From assembly GCA_026770025.1 (NCBI GenBank), contig JAMXDE010000047.1, positions 310,001-374,000 on the forward strand: 64,000 bases of DNA, in the 5' to 3' direction. This document shows positions 51,328 to 62,100 of this stretch, one piece after another. Each line of letters begins with the position of its first letter. The first letter of the stretch is position 1. The DNA is from Craspedostauros australis. Its lineage: Eukaryota; Bacillariophyta; Bacillariophyceae; Mastogloiales; Achnanthaceae. Under the pieces are notes generated by a model. It saw only the letters and a program-made list of their open reading frames with translations, did no database searches and was not told the origin of the DNA. The position numbers were made by a program, and so were the translations under genes.

Positions 51328-54300
51328 TCACTTCATTCTAAGGTTGACCAGGCCTTCGACAGCAGCGGCTTCTTCTGAGATCTGCTTGCCGCTGGACGAT
51401 GCTCCAGCCTGCGAGTCTTCCTCGCCGGCTTTCATAGCCTTTCCACCCTTCTTCTTCTCGACCACCTTGCGTTTATCGCGGAAGGCGTGACCCAGCTTCT
51501 CGGCCGCCCTCTCCTTGGAAACCTCGACCCAGATCCAAGTCCCGTCGGCGTCCTTCGTCTGTCTAGTCAGGAATCGTCTCCCCTCGGCCACCAATTCATC
51601 CACCACGTCCGCGATGAATTGTCTTCGTTCGGTTCTAGCTGCCTTCTCGAAGAGGTGCTTGCGTTCATTCACAAGAGAGTGCATGTATATGTTACCCAAA
51701 TGCTTGTGAAAGGTTCTGCTCCTGCCGAACAAAATGTCCGTCTCTCGCTCCGTGATCTTCTCGGGGGTGTCTTCGGATGGCGCGACAGCGGGAGGTTCTG
51801 GTGCGGTCGGAGCCGCCGTCTTTGGCTGGTTGGCTGCCGCTGGCGTTCCCTCTGGTGGTGTCGGTGGAATGGCCACTGCTGTCGCTGATACTTGCGAATC
51901 CGGCGTTATGGACTGGTCAGAAGCAGTGGACGCCGGCTGAAGTGCATGAGTGGTTGAAGAATCGCTCGGCGTTCCGACCATACCGACCATCGGTAACTGT
52001 TGCTGCGGCAACTGCGAGTTGGGAGTAGCATTCGTATTTGCATTTGGAGCTGGCATCATTCCTTGTGGAGGCATGGTCGGAGTATGCATCGTGCTCGCGT
52101 TTGCCATGTTTGCGTTCGGCATGGTTCCTTGCGCCATCGCTTGGTTGAATCCCATCCGCACTCCCCTTTCCATAGCCATCTCCAAGGCCAGCTGCCTTCC
52201 CATTCGCCTGCCCATCTGCTCGGCGACCATTGTCAGCGTTTGTGCCTGTGCGGATGTCATGGGCACTTGCATGTTCTGCGTGAAGTTTTGGGTGATATTT
52301 GGTGTGAGATTCCGTGGAAGCTGCATGTTTGGTGTGCCTTGGTTGAATGCTGTCGCTCCACCAACACCTCCTGTCATGAGGTTGGGAAAAGTCCCAGCAT
52401 TTGTTGGCATCGTGACGGTATTGGGAGCAACGGCTGCGGTCAGATTCGGTTGCGCGGCCGAAGCTGCATATAGATTGGTTGGCACCGTCATTCCACCGAC
52501 CATGTTCGCTCCCGCGACACTAGTCTGGAACGGGACGGCACCAGTGCCCTGAAAGCCAAGGTTCTGAGGCATGGTGAAATTCGGGAGGCCACTGGCTGGA
52601 CCTGCCAGGAGCTGCTGCGGCTGACCAAACGCCTGTAGGTTGGGTCTCGCCTGTTGTGCTTGCAGGTTCTGCGGCAGCTGCGGGGCGTTCGGGGTGATGC
52701 CTGCTGGCATTCCAACCTGACCCATCTGCACGCCTCTTCCTTGGATTGACGCTTGTTGGTAGGCGGCAAAGGTCGGAGCTCGCGGATGAGCTGGATATGG
52801 AGGGAAATTGGGAGAAGGCACAGCTCCGTATGGCGTTGGGGTCTGTGCTTGCGGGGAAATGGCACCGGCAGCAGAAGTAGTGAGCTGCATGGGAGTGGGG
52901 GCCCGGGTGGCTTGGACAACTTGCACTTCGTCATCGTCAACGGCTGCTGCTTGCATCGCTGATGATGATACTACTGGAGGAGTCGTAATTGTTGCGGGTG
53001 CGCTTGCCGGTGTCGCTCTTCGTTTGGCGGCTGGTTTGGCATCTTGGTCGCTGCCCGTACTGCGTTGGTGGCTGCTCATGGTGGCGGCGCGCCCTTCGTC
53101 GCCTTCATCCTCATCTTCATCTTCGTTGGCAACGGCCATGGCGGCAGTCTCAGGATTGTCTGCAGTTGGTGGTGAACCAGAGTGTGGTGGCATACTTCTC
53201 GCTCTCTTGGAAGCAACGCTGGTTGAACTATCATCGCCTTCGCCCTCGTTATTGGCCTCGATGCTGGTGGGATCCACCAGCTTGCCAACTTTGTTCTTGA
53301 CTGCTTGCCAGTTGGCAAGCCGCCAGATCCCACACTTTTCCACCGGTTCGACGAATCGGATGCCGTTCTGTCTCACCTGAATGGCTACCTTCATGCCAAT
53401 ATCACCCCTCTCCTTGTTGCTTCGCCCCGCGCCCAATCTTGTCACGCTCTCAGTCACAAGCCTGCCGAATTGGAGGTTTGCGTGATGCCTCTGATGGTTC
53501 TGTCCCTTTCCAACAATGACGTCGGTCTGTCTCAGCAGCTCAATTCGGTGAGCATACTCCATCGGATGCCCTTCAACCTGCTTGCGGCGCCTCAGGAACT
53601 TCTCGAATTCCCTACGATTGAGCAGCAAGGGAAGGTACTTCTTCTTGCTTTGGCCTTTCTGCTTGAACGATCCGGCGTAGTCCTCGTCGAGGGGGAGGAC
53701 GTGCACGGGGATGCCAAACGTCTTCAAGTGACCGACACATGTGGCATGGTTTCCTGCGATGCGATGTCGATTTGCAAGCAAACAGCAGGGACAGCACGAA
53801 CAAACAAAGAACGATCGGTGAGTGAATGTGTGCTTGAAATGTGCGGAAAGGTGAGAACTTGGTTGCGCTTCAATCGAACGGATGCCTGTTCGAACTCTAC
53901 GTGAATGGTTGAACGCTAAAGCATCCATACATGAATACATGCATGCATACATGCATGGGTGGATTGACTTACCCCAGATTGGTTGAATCCGGCAGCGAGT
54001 GCTGGGACTCAGGCCCCGCGCCACGAGACTGACCAACAGTTTCATCAGGAGCCCCTGGTAGCAGCAGTGGAAGGCTGTAATTCGGATAGGCATGGCATTG
54101 AGAGCCTTGCATGTAGCCCACCACACATCGCGCTCGTCCCTGGTTCTTTTGGGTTTGGAGTCCACTCCATATCCCACGTACACAATTCCATTGATCTGTG
54201 TTTCGTCGTTGTCTTCGATGTGTGCCATGATAAGGTACCACAGAAATCGGATCTGTGGAACGGGGAGACAGGAGAGTACGCACGAATGCAGCAGGATTGG

Positions 54301-55153
54301 AGCAGGGTTCGAGGAAGTGATGGAAAGATGGGGTGAACAGCGGATTGACTTGCATATATCAGAACATATGCCAACTGCACTTCGCGTTGGCGGATGCACG
54401 TGGTCCTATTGCAACACCTGTTTCGAGCTAAGCACATGAGCTTCACAGACATCGTCCATCGATGGACATCGGAGACATTGCCTGATGCAGAAGTGCGGAA
54501 CTTACGTTGTGTATCTCAGGGTTCTGATCCATGAGGCTGTTAGCGAGTTCTCCCTCGTGGGAGAAGAATACGGCCCTTCCCGCATCATCACGTATTGGCA
54601 ACATTTGGATGCTGCCGCCATTCTCGGTGAAGAACTGTTTCTCTTCTGCAGTGAAGTCGTCCATGGTGATCCTCTTGGCGAGCTTGGCATCACCCCAGAT
54701 CTCTCGCTTGGCTTCGAAGTGCCGCACAAGTCGGTCTGCTGCGTGGTTGACATCGTGCTTTTCTGCGCGCAAAAACATGCCAAGGAATTGCGGACTATCC
54801 ACGAAGGCAGGATTCTGTCGCATAGCAAGGTCAAACGCCGGTTTGTGCCTGATGGACTGCAACCGTGCACGCAGTTGCTGCAACAGGAGGATCATGTGTT
54901 GTGGATTTTCGGGAGGAACCCCAAGTTTGCCCATGATCTCCTGCTCGACCATCCGTTTCTGTTGTACAGACAGACGTCCCATGGCTTGTGCCAGCGTTTC
55001 GTCAGCCGAAGGGGTGTCATCTTCAGCAGGAGGATTGGTGTAGGGTTCGGCGAAGGACGGGACCCTCGCCGCGTTGTTGGGTGCTGCTGGCGGCGCTGCT
55101 CTGTTGTCTCGCAATGCGCTTGGATCGTTGGCTTGGGTGTTGTTGGGTTGCAT
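51328..55153 (-). CDS. CRAL-TRIO-like protein with two DUF6824 domains, copy 2
   Basis: Exons 55153-54506, 54252-53973 and 53753-51328, 1117 residues. Exons 1 and 2 have the same lengths as in copy 1 (648 and 280 nt), with the same intron phases and GTAAGT donors. Same domain order: CRAL-TRIO-N-like FLGMFLRAEKHDVNHAADRL, QMLPIRDDAGRAVFF, WYLIMAHIEDNDETQINGIV, GNHATCVGHLKTFGIPVHVL. Then DUF6824 no. 1 (DVIVGKGQNHQRHHANLQF) and a Met/Gln/Pro/Ala-rich linker. DUF6824 no. 2 follows (DILFGRSRTFHKHLGN). Differences lie mostly in the linker, which has an extra segment near AIPPTPPEGTPA, and in the acidic stretch after the first domain. Both copies keep open frames, so both are probably expressed proteins. 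Function unknown. Confidence 0.82.
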
Positions 55154-55290
55154 CTTTGCACGTTGGTTGTGAGTTGAATCAGGGTGCTTGTGGTGTTGCT
55201 ATTGCTGTTGCAAATGTTGCTGTTATTCTGGTTGTGATCTTTTGAGTGGATTTGTGCCGTTCGCGCTGTTTTGTGTGGTGTTTCTGGGTG

Positions 55291-55329
55291 TGTCTGCTGG
55301 GTGTGTCTGCTGGGTGTGTCTGCTGGGTG
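55291..55329 (+). repeat. 13-bp tandem repeat, three copies
   Basis: TGTCTGCTGGGTG repeated three times, in the 5' flank of DUF6824 copy 2. It is absent from the same place in copy 1, so it arose or expanded after the duplication. Confidence 0.85.
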
Positions 55330-55520
55330 CGATCAAGAGTCCCAACACGCAAACAAGCTTGCAGGGTTGTTCTGTTGATTCCTTCCTGATGCTTCATGCT
55401 GGTACAAGTTTGAACGGCAAGATTCTACGTCCACAGGGACAAAACGCAGCGCGTCGAAAGTACGACGCTGTAGAGCATGGTGACTCCGCGTTGTTTCTCT
55501 CGCGAGGAATGGCTCGTCCG

Positions 55521-56167
55521 GACAAAGAGGCGAGAGCGTTATTTCAGTTAATTGGGCGTTAGACATCAGCAGCTGAATCGTACGCAGCAGAGTAGAGACC
55601 ATGTCGGAGGTAAATGGCTTGTGCCTTGAGGATCATCAACAGTTTCCCTTCGATTGCCTGGCTTCCCCACTAGTAGAGTTTGATAGTTTGGAGGTTGGTT
55701 GGTTTCAGTCTGGGCGTCGTCCGGTGTCACGATCGGAATCTCCTCAGATTCGACTCTAGTTTTGAACGTAGACTGATGATGAAAACCGACAACTGAAATT
55801 TTGCATGTTTTCGGGAATTGGAGAGTGTGCCAAATTCGTGTGGGTCATCAACATTGTCTTCGCCTGACACGAAGTACAAGCTGCGAATGTGGCAGTTTGG
55901 TGGGCAATAGCACAGGAAGTACCTGCGTATGGTGCATGGCAAGCTGTTTGCACTCTACTTGATGTCAATAGCGCACGAGTAGAGCATCGTAGCAGTATAT
56001 GATGGCATGCCATACTCCACCCCACACTGCTCGACTCGGACACGCTCTCAATGTGCTGTTGTGATGACACTTTACTCTATTATCGTATTGTTATTCTCAT
56101 TCGTAGTCGCAGTTGTCGTCGTCGTTGTTGTCGTTGTTGCTGTCGTTGTTGTCGTCGTTGTCATGAA
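55521..56167. other. intergenic stretch between DUF6824 copy 2 and the PAP gene
   Basis: No gene. It ends with a GTY trinucleotide run (GTCGTCGTCGTTGTTGTC..., about 56108-56160) just downstream of the PAP/fibrillin stop codon. Confidence 0.5.
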
Positions 56168-57337
56168 TCAGCACTCCTCCATGCGCTCGACGATCACGAT
56201 GGTGCCACGATTGCCTTTCGAGACGCGCAGATCGTCATCGAGATACAAGAACTCCATCCATCCGATCGGCGACCGTTTCATCTCAAACTGGAACGATGCA
56301 CCGGGATTGGCATCGGTTGGTAATCGCAATCCCAACACCAACTTCATCACGAACCACACGATGGAAGACACGACCGACTGTTGTGACGCGGCAGTTTCAT
56401 ACGCGGACGCAAAAGTGCGACGCCAAACCTCCTCATCCTCGCCATATGACGATGATGATAGCGTGCCACCGCGGAATTTCACTTTCAGTCGATTCTTCGA
56501 CCACCAGCAGGTAGCATGATTCGTCAATGTGGCTGGCAAATCGACGTTGTCATCTGTATGAATTATGATGTCGCAGATGATGTCGAAGGAATACTGTTTC
56601 TTGCCATTGTCACCACTATGTTCAGTTTCATTGCTCTCGTTGTCATTGTTTTGATTGTCATCATTGTTTTGATTGTCACCATTGTCACCAATGTCACCAA
56701 TGTTGTCATTGTCCGCATCGTGTGCAACGATTTCGTTGCGAATACGTACCACAGAACATAGTAGACTCGCTGGTTGGAAGATATGAAAAGACAAGCGTCC
56801 CAACGTGTACTGAGGATGCTCGTTGTCAGACATGGTCGCCGAGTCATTCACTTGGCCAGGAAATTGGGGCGCGGTCAAGGTATGGTACCTACCAACCAAA
56901 AGGTTATTGACAAGATTGGCAGTCACAGGAGTTGTGTTGGCACGTTGCAACTGATCAATGGCATCCAATACTTCCGGATGGCTCGGCGAGCCATTGTGCT
57001 GCTTCAGCATGTCGTGCAAGTGCTGCTTGGCAGCTTGCAGTCGGTTCATTGGATTGCTATCTGCGTCGGGTTCTACTAGTAGTTGTCGTGGGCGTGGGGG
57101 TGATTTGCACGACGACGACGACGACAATGATGATAGTGACGACGACGACGATGATGATACTGAACAACGACTGGATGTCTGAAGTATCGATAGTTGTGGG
57201 TCATGAAGATGTTGCGATGCGATGCAGTCACCCGTTGAGCAAAGTTGCTGCGATGTAGTAGCCTCACCTGCAGTCAACCAATCCCGTTCTATCCTGCATA
57301 GACCTGGAGATGCTCTTCCCTGTATAACAATCTTCAT
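56168..57337 (-). CDS. plastid-lipid-associated (PAP/fibrillin-type) protein
   Basis: 389 residues. The PAP/fibrillin domain is seen from about 100 to 386: NRLQAAKQHLHDMLKQHNGS, LLVGRYHTLTAPQFPGQVND, YTLGRLSFHIFQPASLLCSV, and at the end RSPIGWMEFLYLDDDLRVSK then GNRGTIVIVER, the most conserved block of the family. Fibrillins bind lipids in plastid globules or thylakoids; here the plastid address is not evident. The N-terminus (MKIVIQGRASPGLCRIERD) lacks a clear signal peptide or ASAF motif, so an upstream exon may be missing or the protein may not be plastidial. Odd points: a Ser run (about 58-77) encoded by GAC/GAT-type repeats, and an Asn/Asp-rich insertion (about 206-246) inside the domain, encoded by ATTGTC-type repeats. 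Stop at 56168-56170. Confidence 0.75.
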   Translation of the reverse strand: MKIVIQGRASPGLCRIERDWLTAGEATTSQQLCSTGDCIASQHLHDPQLSILQTSSRCSVSSSSSSSLSSLSSSSSCKSPPRPRQLLVEPDADSNPMNRLQAAKQHLHDMLKQHNGSPSHPEVLDAIDQLQRANTTPVTANLVNNLLVGRYHTLTAPQFPGQVNDSATMSDNEHPQYTLGRLSFHIFQPASLLCSVVRIRNEIVAHDADNDNIGDIGDNGDNQNNDDNQNNDNESNETEHSGDNGKKQYSFDIICDIIIHTDDNVDLPATLTNHATCWWSKNRLKVKFRGGTLSSSSYGEDEEVWRRTFASAYETAASQQSVVSSIVWFVMKLVLGLRLPTDANPGASFQFEMKRSPIGWMEFLYLDDDLRVSKGNRGTIVIVERMEEC

Positions 57338-58208
57338 TCTGTTCTGCTCTACTCTGCTCTACTCTGCTCGCACTTGGCTTGGCTCTATTTCACTTGGTTC
57401 ACTCTACTCGTGGGGTGCTTGACTTGACTTGGCTTGACTCTTTTCGACTTGACATGACTCTAATCGAGTCGAGTTCCATCCACGGTTTGAGCACAAATAG
57501 CCGAGCGCGAGCTGACATGCCCACTTGATCCGGCTGATGTGATGATGCCAGCATTCCTTCGTATTGGTGTCGTTGATGCGTTGCCTCCTATGCCGAATCG
57601 CATCGCGGCACATCACACCACATCGGTTGATGGCCGCAGCAAGGTTCTGTCGACATCAACGAGATCCTTTCCTCGCACTGTGCTGGGCCGATCCTTGTGC
57701 AAGTACACAACACACGCCAGTACCGCACACGCTCGTCCCGATACTAGTTCTCACACAAAGCTGTGCCACATGAGCAGGGTAGGAACATCTAATCAAACGA
57801 CAGTTTGAGAAGTCTTTTTGTGTGGACGTTGTTTTGTGAACACATCTACATCATTGTGGAAGAAACCTGATTGGTTGCATCCATTCGTGCCTACTAATTG
57901 GTGCAAGTGCGTCATGAGAATGGCGAAGCTGTGCGACAGCAATGACGAACGCAGCAGCACATAGAGCACAGCAACTCAACTTCGTATTTCTCGTATGTCA
58001 TTCGCAAAAACGGTTCCCATGACAGCGATGGATCGGAATCCGAATACTTCCTGCTGACAAAAGCATTCCCAAACCAAGAACAAATCAAACAGACCACGCC
58101 GGTAGTACCGGAACATTCACAGTTGTTGTCGAAGGTATACTGGTACTCTCCACCAGTGTACATGATGGTACGTGCGATGTCGGTGCTTAGCTGCTTTGCT
58201 ATTTTCCA
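57338..58208. other. intergenic stretch upstream of the PAP gene
   Basis: 57343-57475 carries CTCTGCTCTACT and GACTTGACTTGGCTTGACT-like short repeats, a pyrimidine-rich promoter-like zone on the + strand. An 83-codon minus frame (58163-57912, MYTGGEYQYTFDNNCECS) has several Cys but no family resemblance and is not called as a gene. Confidence 0.45.
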
Positions 58209-58947
58209 TCATAAGTCAAATTGATCGGCAAAAGGTGCGATGGCTTTTTTGGTAAACCCATCCGTGGCAATTCTGGCCTTCTTCATCTTGCGCAAGACAC
58301 CGCCCACATGATCAATCGTCTCCTTGTCCGACAATATGGGTGACGCCACGACCGCCCGCAGCACGGCATTGTAGGTCAGAACGGTGGGCCTGAGATGCCG
58401 GTTGGCGTTCATGGCTCCTAGCAGCTCGAGCGCCCGATCGGCCGCCTGCGTCTTGCGGCTGCGCGCCCAGGCCGCGATGACGGAGCTGTACGTGATGGTG
58501 GTGGGACGCAGATCGTGGCTCTTGTCGGATTGGCGGTACCGCTGCTGCAGGGTGGTCAAGAGGTCATCGGCACGTTGGGCGCCGTGCGGTCGGGCCGAGC
58601 TGGCCTTGGCCCAGCAATTGATGAGGGTGTTGAAGCTGACCGTGTCGGGACGGTACGCGATGATGCCCTCTTCGTGGTACCTATCCATCTGTTCGAACAG
58701 CAATTCGGCGCGCTCCGGCGCATCGGGGGAACGCGACTTGGACCATGCGTCCAACGCCGTGTTGAAGGATATACGATCGGGCAGGACCGCGACGGTTGTG
58801 CTATCTGCCTGGTCATCCTGCAGCGCGCTTTGCATCGTGCCTTCAATCATATCCTGCAGCAACGATTCCGCCTTCTCGGCCTCACCCACTTTGGCGTAAG
58901 CTTTGAGGACCGCGTTGTACGTGATGGTATTGGGCTCCAGCAGATCC
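58209..58947 (-). pseudogene. pentatricopeptide repeat (PPR) gene, 3' part cut by element E
   Basis: Open from the Copia border at 58947 to the stop at 58209, about 245 residues. Five PPR motifs are readable: PNTITYNAVLKAYAKVGEAE, PDRISFNTALDAWSKSRSPD, PDTVSFNTLINCWAKASSAR, PTTITYSSVIAAWARSRKTQ and PTVLTYNAVLRAVVASPILS, followed by a C-terminal KKMKKAR-type helix and FTKKAIAPFADQFDL. PPR proteins bind organellar RNA base by base, usually in plastid or mitochondrion. The 5' part, with any targeting peptide, would lie beyond the right window edge. Codon use is host-like (C/G third positions). If element E is not an insertion but the gene is spliced around it, the border could instead be the acceptor CACAG; I think insertion likelier. 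Confidence 0.75.
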
Positions 58948-59088
58948 TGTGATGATCGGGAGACGATACGGATGTGTTGTGTGTGTGTGTGTGATGTGAG
59001 ATTATTATGGATACTCTGATTGTCTCCGCAGAGGCTGTGAACATGGGATTTGCTGCTGCTCCGTCTGTCATCCGACCGTGTACCAACA
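58948..59088 (-). repeat. 3' LTR of element E (very short)
   Basis: In element orientation it starts TGTTGGTACACGG right after a run of ten G (a polypurine tract, 59089-59098) and ends GATCATCACA. About 141 bp, with a (CA)n stretch. The other LTR is outside the window, so the inner border is inferred from the TG..CA ends and the PPR frame that begins next to it. Confidence 0.55.
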
Positions 59089-59120
59089 CCCCCCCCCCAC
59101 GCTGACGCAGTCAGCGGAAG

Positions 59121-62100
59121 TTACAAATCCGGACGCCTGTAACTGTGCACATAGGACGGCACATTGCGACCCATAATGAGGTCGATGTGCCTGAAGAACA
59201 GTGTGACGGGCGTCTGTTTCGTGCAGATATCAGATGCGTTGAGCTCCGACGGCACGTCGGGATACGCTAAGAGATCGCGCTCCACCCAGTCAAGGACTGC
59301 AAACTCGCGGATTGCGATATGTCGCGAGTTTCGGGTAGGCTGACTTGCTGTCGTCATCAGCCTTGCGCCGCGATTGTCCTCGAAGATGAGTGTGGCGAAC
59401 TGTTGCTCCACGCCAATCTCGTGTAGAATCGACCGCAGCCATAGCGCCATTCGGCCGGCGTCACTGGCTGCAATGAACTCCGCCTCGGTGCTGCTCATGG
59501 ACATGGTGGGCTGAACCCTGGTCTTCCATGCGATGGCACCTCCACCAAACATTTTCACCACGCCAGTAATGGACCGGCGGTGGCGAATATCCACGCCCCA
59601 GTCGGCGTCGACAAAGCCATACAGTGTGGCAGCGCCAACAGGTCGTGTCTGGTTGGCATCATGCACCTCGGTGTCAGGCGGTGAAAGCGGCCTTGGGGCT
59701 GGAATGTCAGGTAGATCCGCCAGCGGTCGGACTCGCCAGTAGGTGATGCCGTAGTCGCGAGTGCCCGCCACGTACCGAATGAGATACTTCACACCTTCGA
59801 AGTGCACCGCCGCAGGACTGGTGGAGAACTGAGAAAGCTTGACCACTGGAAACGCAATGTCCGGTCGGCAAGAAATCATTGCCCAGATGAGCTCCCCAAT
59901 GGCTTGTCGGTACTTGAACTTGAACGTTGCAGCGATACTCTCGCGTTCCGCATCCGTGGCCGGTACTTCGGCGTTGTCAAGCGTCTTGACATACGTGTTC
60001 TCCGACCGCATAGGGAGCCGCTGAGTTGCCTTCATGCCTTGCCATTCGTATCGCTCAAGCATTTTGTCGATGTAGGATGTGCAATGAACACGCACATAAT
60101 GTTGCGTTTGTGCAATGTCCAGACCATTGTAGTGCACCATCAGACCCTGACGAGTGATCGGTTGGAAGAGCCGCTTGTCCAGCATGTCGCAGAACTTGTC
60201 GAAGACGGTCTTGTTGATCGCTGCCACAGCAAAGTCATCAACCTGTCGCAGCACAAACACCTTAGTACCATCAACGGACCCTGTGTAGAGGCATGGAGCA
60301 TGGGTCGTCGGTAGGAACCGCAAGTCCTTGAGGATGCCATTGATGTGCTTGCTCCATAGTCGCGGTGCCTCCGGATGGCCCTGCAAATTCTTGTTGACAG
60401 GGATGACGTGGCCTCGCGGTATGTCGGTGCCAAACTTGTGACGATACCAGGACGCGTACTGATCATCAACGTTCATGAAGTACCGTTGCTTGCCTGCTGG
60501 CGCCTCCGCAAAAGCATTGGTGACATCGGAGCCATACACCTTGAGCCCACGGACAGCAGCGACCGCCAAGAGGAGACGAAACTCAGTCAGATCCGGCGTC
60601 GCCGCGTATGTATGCCCAAAGACTCTTGCATGCCCGCCTCTGGTCGAACCATCGCACACCGCTCTCGCCTTCTTGCGATTGTTCTCATGGGTCTTGATGA
60701 CGTATACCCACACCCAATTGAACACCGCAGCATTCGAAGGCGGCACAACCGGCGCACCAAACATTTGCTGAGCATCGTATTGATCCAGCTGCTTGTACTC
60801 CGCGGCCTGCCATTGGTCCCAGTCATCCTGACGCAGGAGCTTTCGTCGCGTGAGCTTGACTGGAGCGCTGGTGACGCTGGTAGCGCGTGCCACGGGCGTG
60901 CTGGTGTCGATGATATCCCGGATGTGCCGCATTTGATCAAAGTATATCTGCGGCACACCGTGTTGTGACAATGCGTTCCGGACATCATCGAATGCGAAGA
61001 CGAAGTCGACACTCGTGGCTTGACTTTGCCGCAGCCTCTGTAGCTCTGCCTTGGCCTCAGCAACACTGTGCACCTGCACGCCGTCGATGGACATTAGGTG
61101 CGAATGTCGGAGCCGCGAACGCCATCGAGGGATTCGAGCGGCAGGTTGCCCTTGGCGGCAGAACATCAGCTGCAGCCGGTCACGCTGGGAATCGTACTGG
61201 AAGTCGAACCCAAGGAGATCATCGTTCCCGCTCACAGCAACCGCTTGCTCGAATTCGAAACCAAAAGGATTGTCAGTGAGTTCGAGAGGAACGATATCCA
61301 CTTGGCCTGTAACGGAGCATCGAGCCGCCGACGCGTGCGATAGGGATCTATCAAGCACGTCTCCCAGTGGTAGTGGCACGCTGAAGGCCAGCTTGGGCAT
61401 GACAGCTCGTTGGATTGGCACCACCGGGTACGCAGCCTTCTTCCGCACAGGTTCGCACGAAATCTCAGCCACCTCTCGTGGGAATCCCAAATCGTAGAGA
61501 AGCTGAGGCCCGGGTGGGCGCGTGCTGGAAGCAAAATGGGCTTCGTCGAAGACGATGTTGCCAGCGCGCTTGAACCTTCCCGTAGTCAAGTCGTAGTACT
61601 CGTGCAGAGTTGGTGTCGCAGTGTGGCCCACAAAGATGCCGCTGTATGTGTGCCGATCAAGCTTGGCAGCCGGTTTCCCTGGCTTCTTGACGGTGACGCG
61701 GGCACCAAAAACCCGGATGTGGCCGAGATCAGGCGGAGTTCCATGCTGCATCTCATACGGCGTCTTCCCAATGGTGGAGTGATACATGCGGTTCTTCAGA
61801 TATACCGCGTGTGTCAGAGCCTTGGACCAGAAGTCGGGCGACAGGCCGGACGAGTAGAGGAGAGCACGCACCATGGTGCCAAACGTGCGATTCAGGCGTT
61901 CGACTTTGCCATTCATCCAGGCACAGTCCGCACCCGTAGGTTCGACGGCGTAGCCGCACTCCTGTACCATGGTGCTGAACTGCCCGGACCGCGCAAGCTC
62001 TCCACCCAAGTCCACACGCACAGCGCGGTAGCCATGTTGGCGTCCAAAAGAGGTAAGCACTTGGCGTACAGCCATGAGTGGCGGCGACTTGTCCTTGGTT

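Larger units (their letters stand above)
51285..55520 (-). repeat. segmental duplication, copy 2
   Basis: Counterpart of 35125-39215 in the same orientation. The 5' flank match (GATGCTTCATGCTGGTACAAGTTTGAACG; AACGCAGCGCGTCGAAAGTA) ends near 55520. Confidence 0.85.

Noticed and set aside
57912-58163. 83-codon Cys-containing minus frame
   Set aside because: Short, no neighbours or motif to support it, AT/GC composition like the surrounding non-coding DNA.
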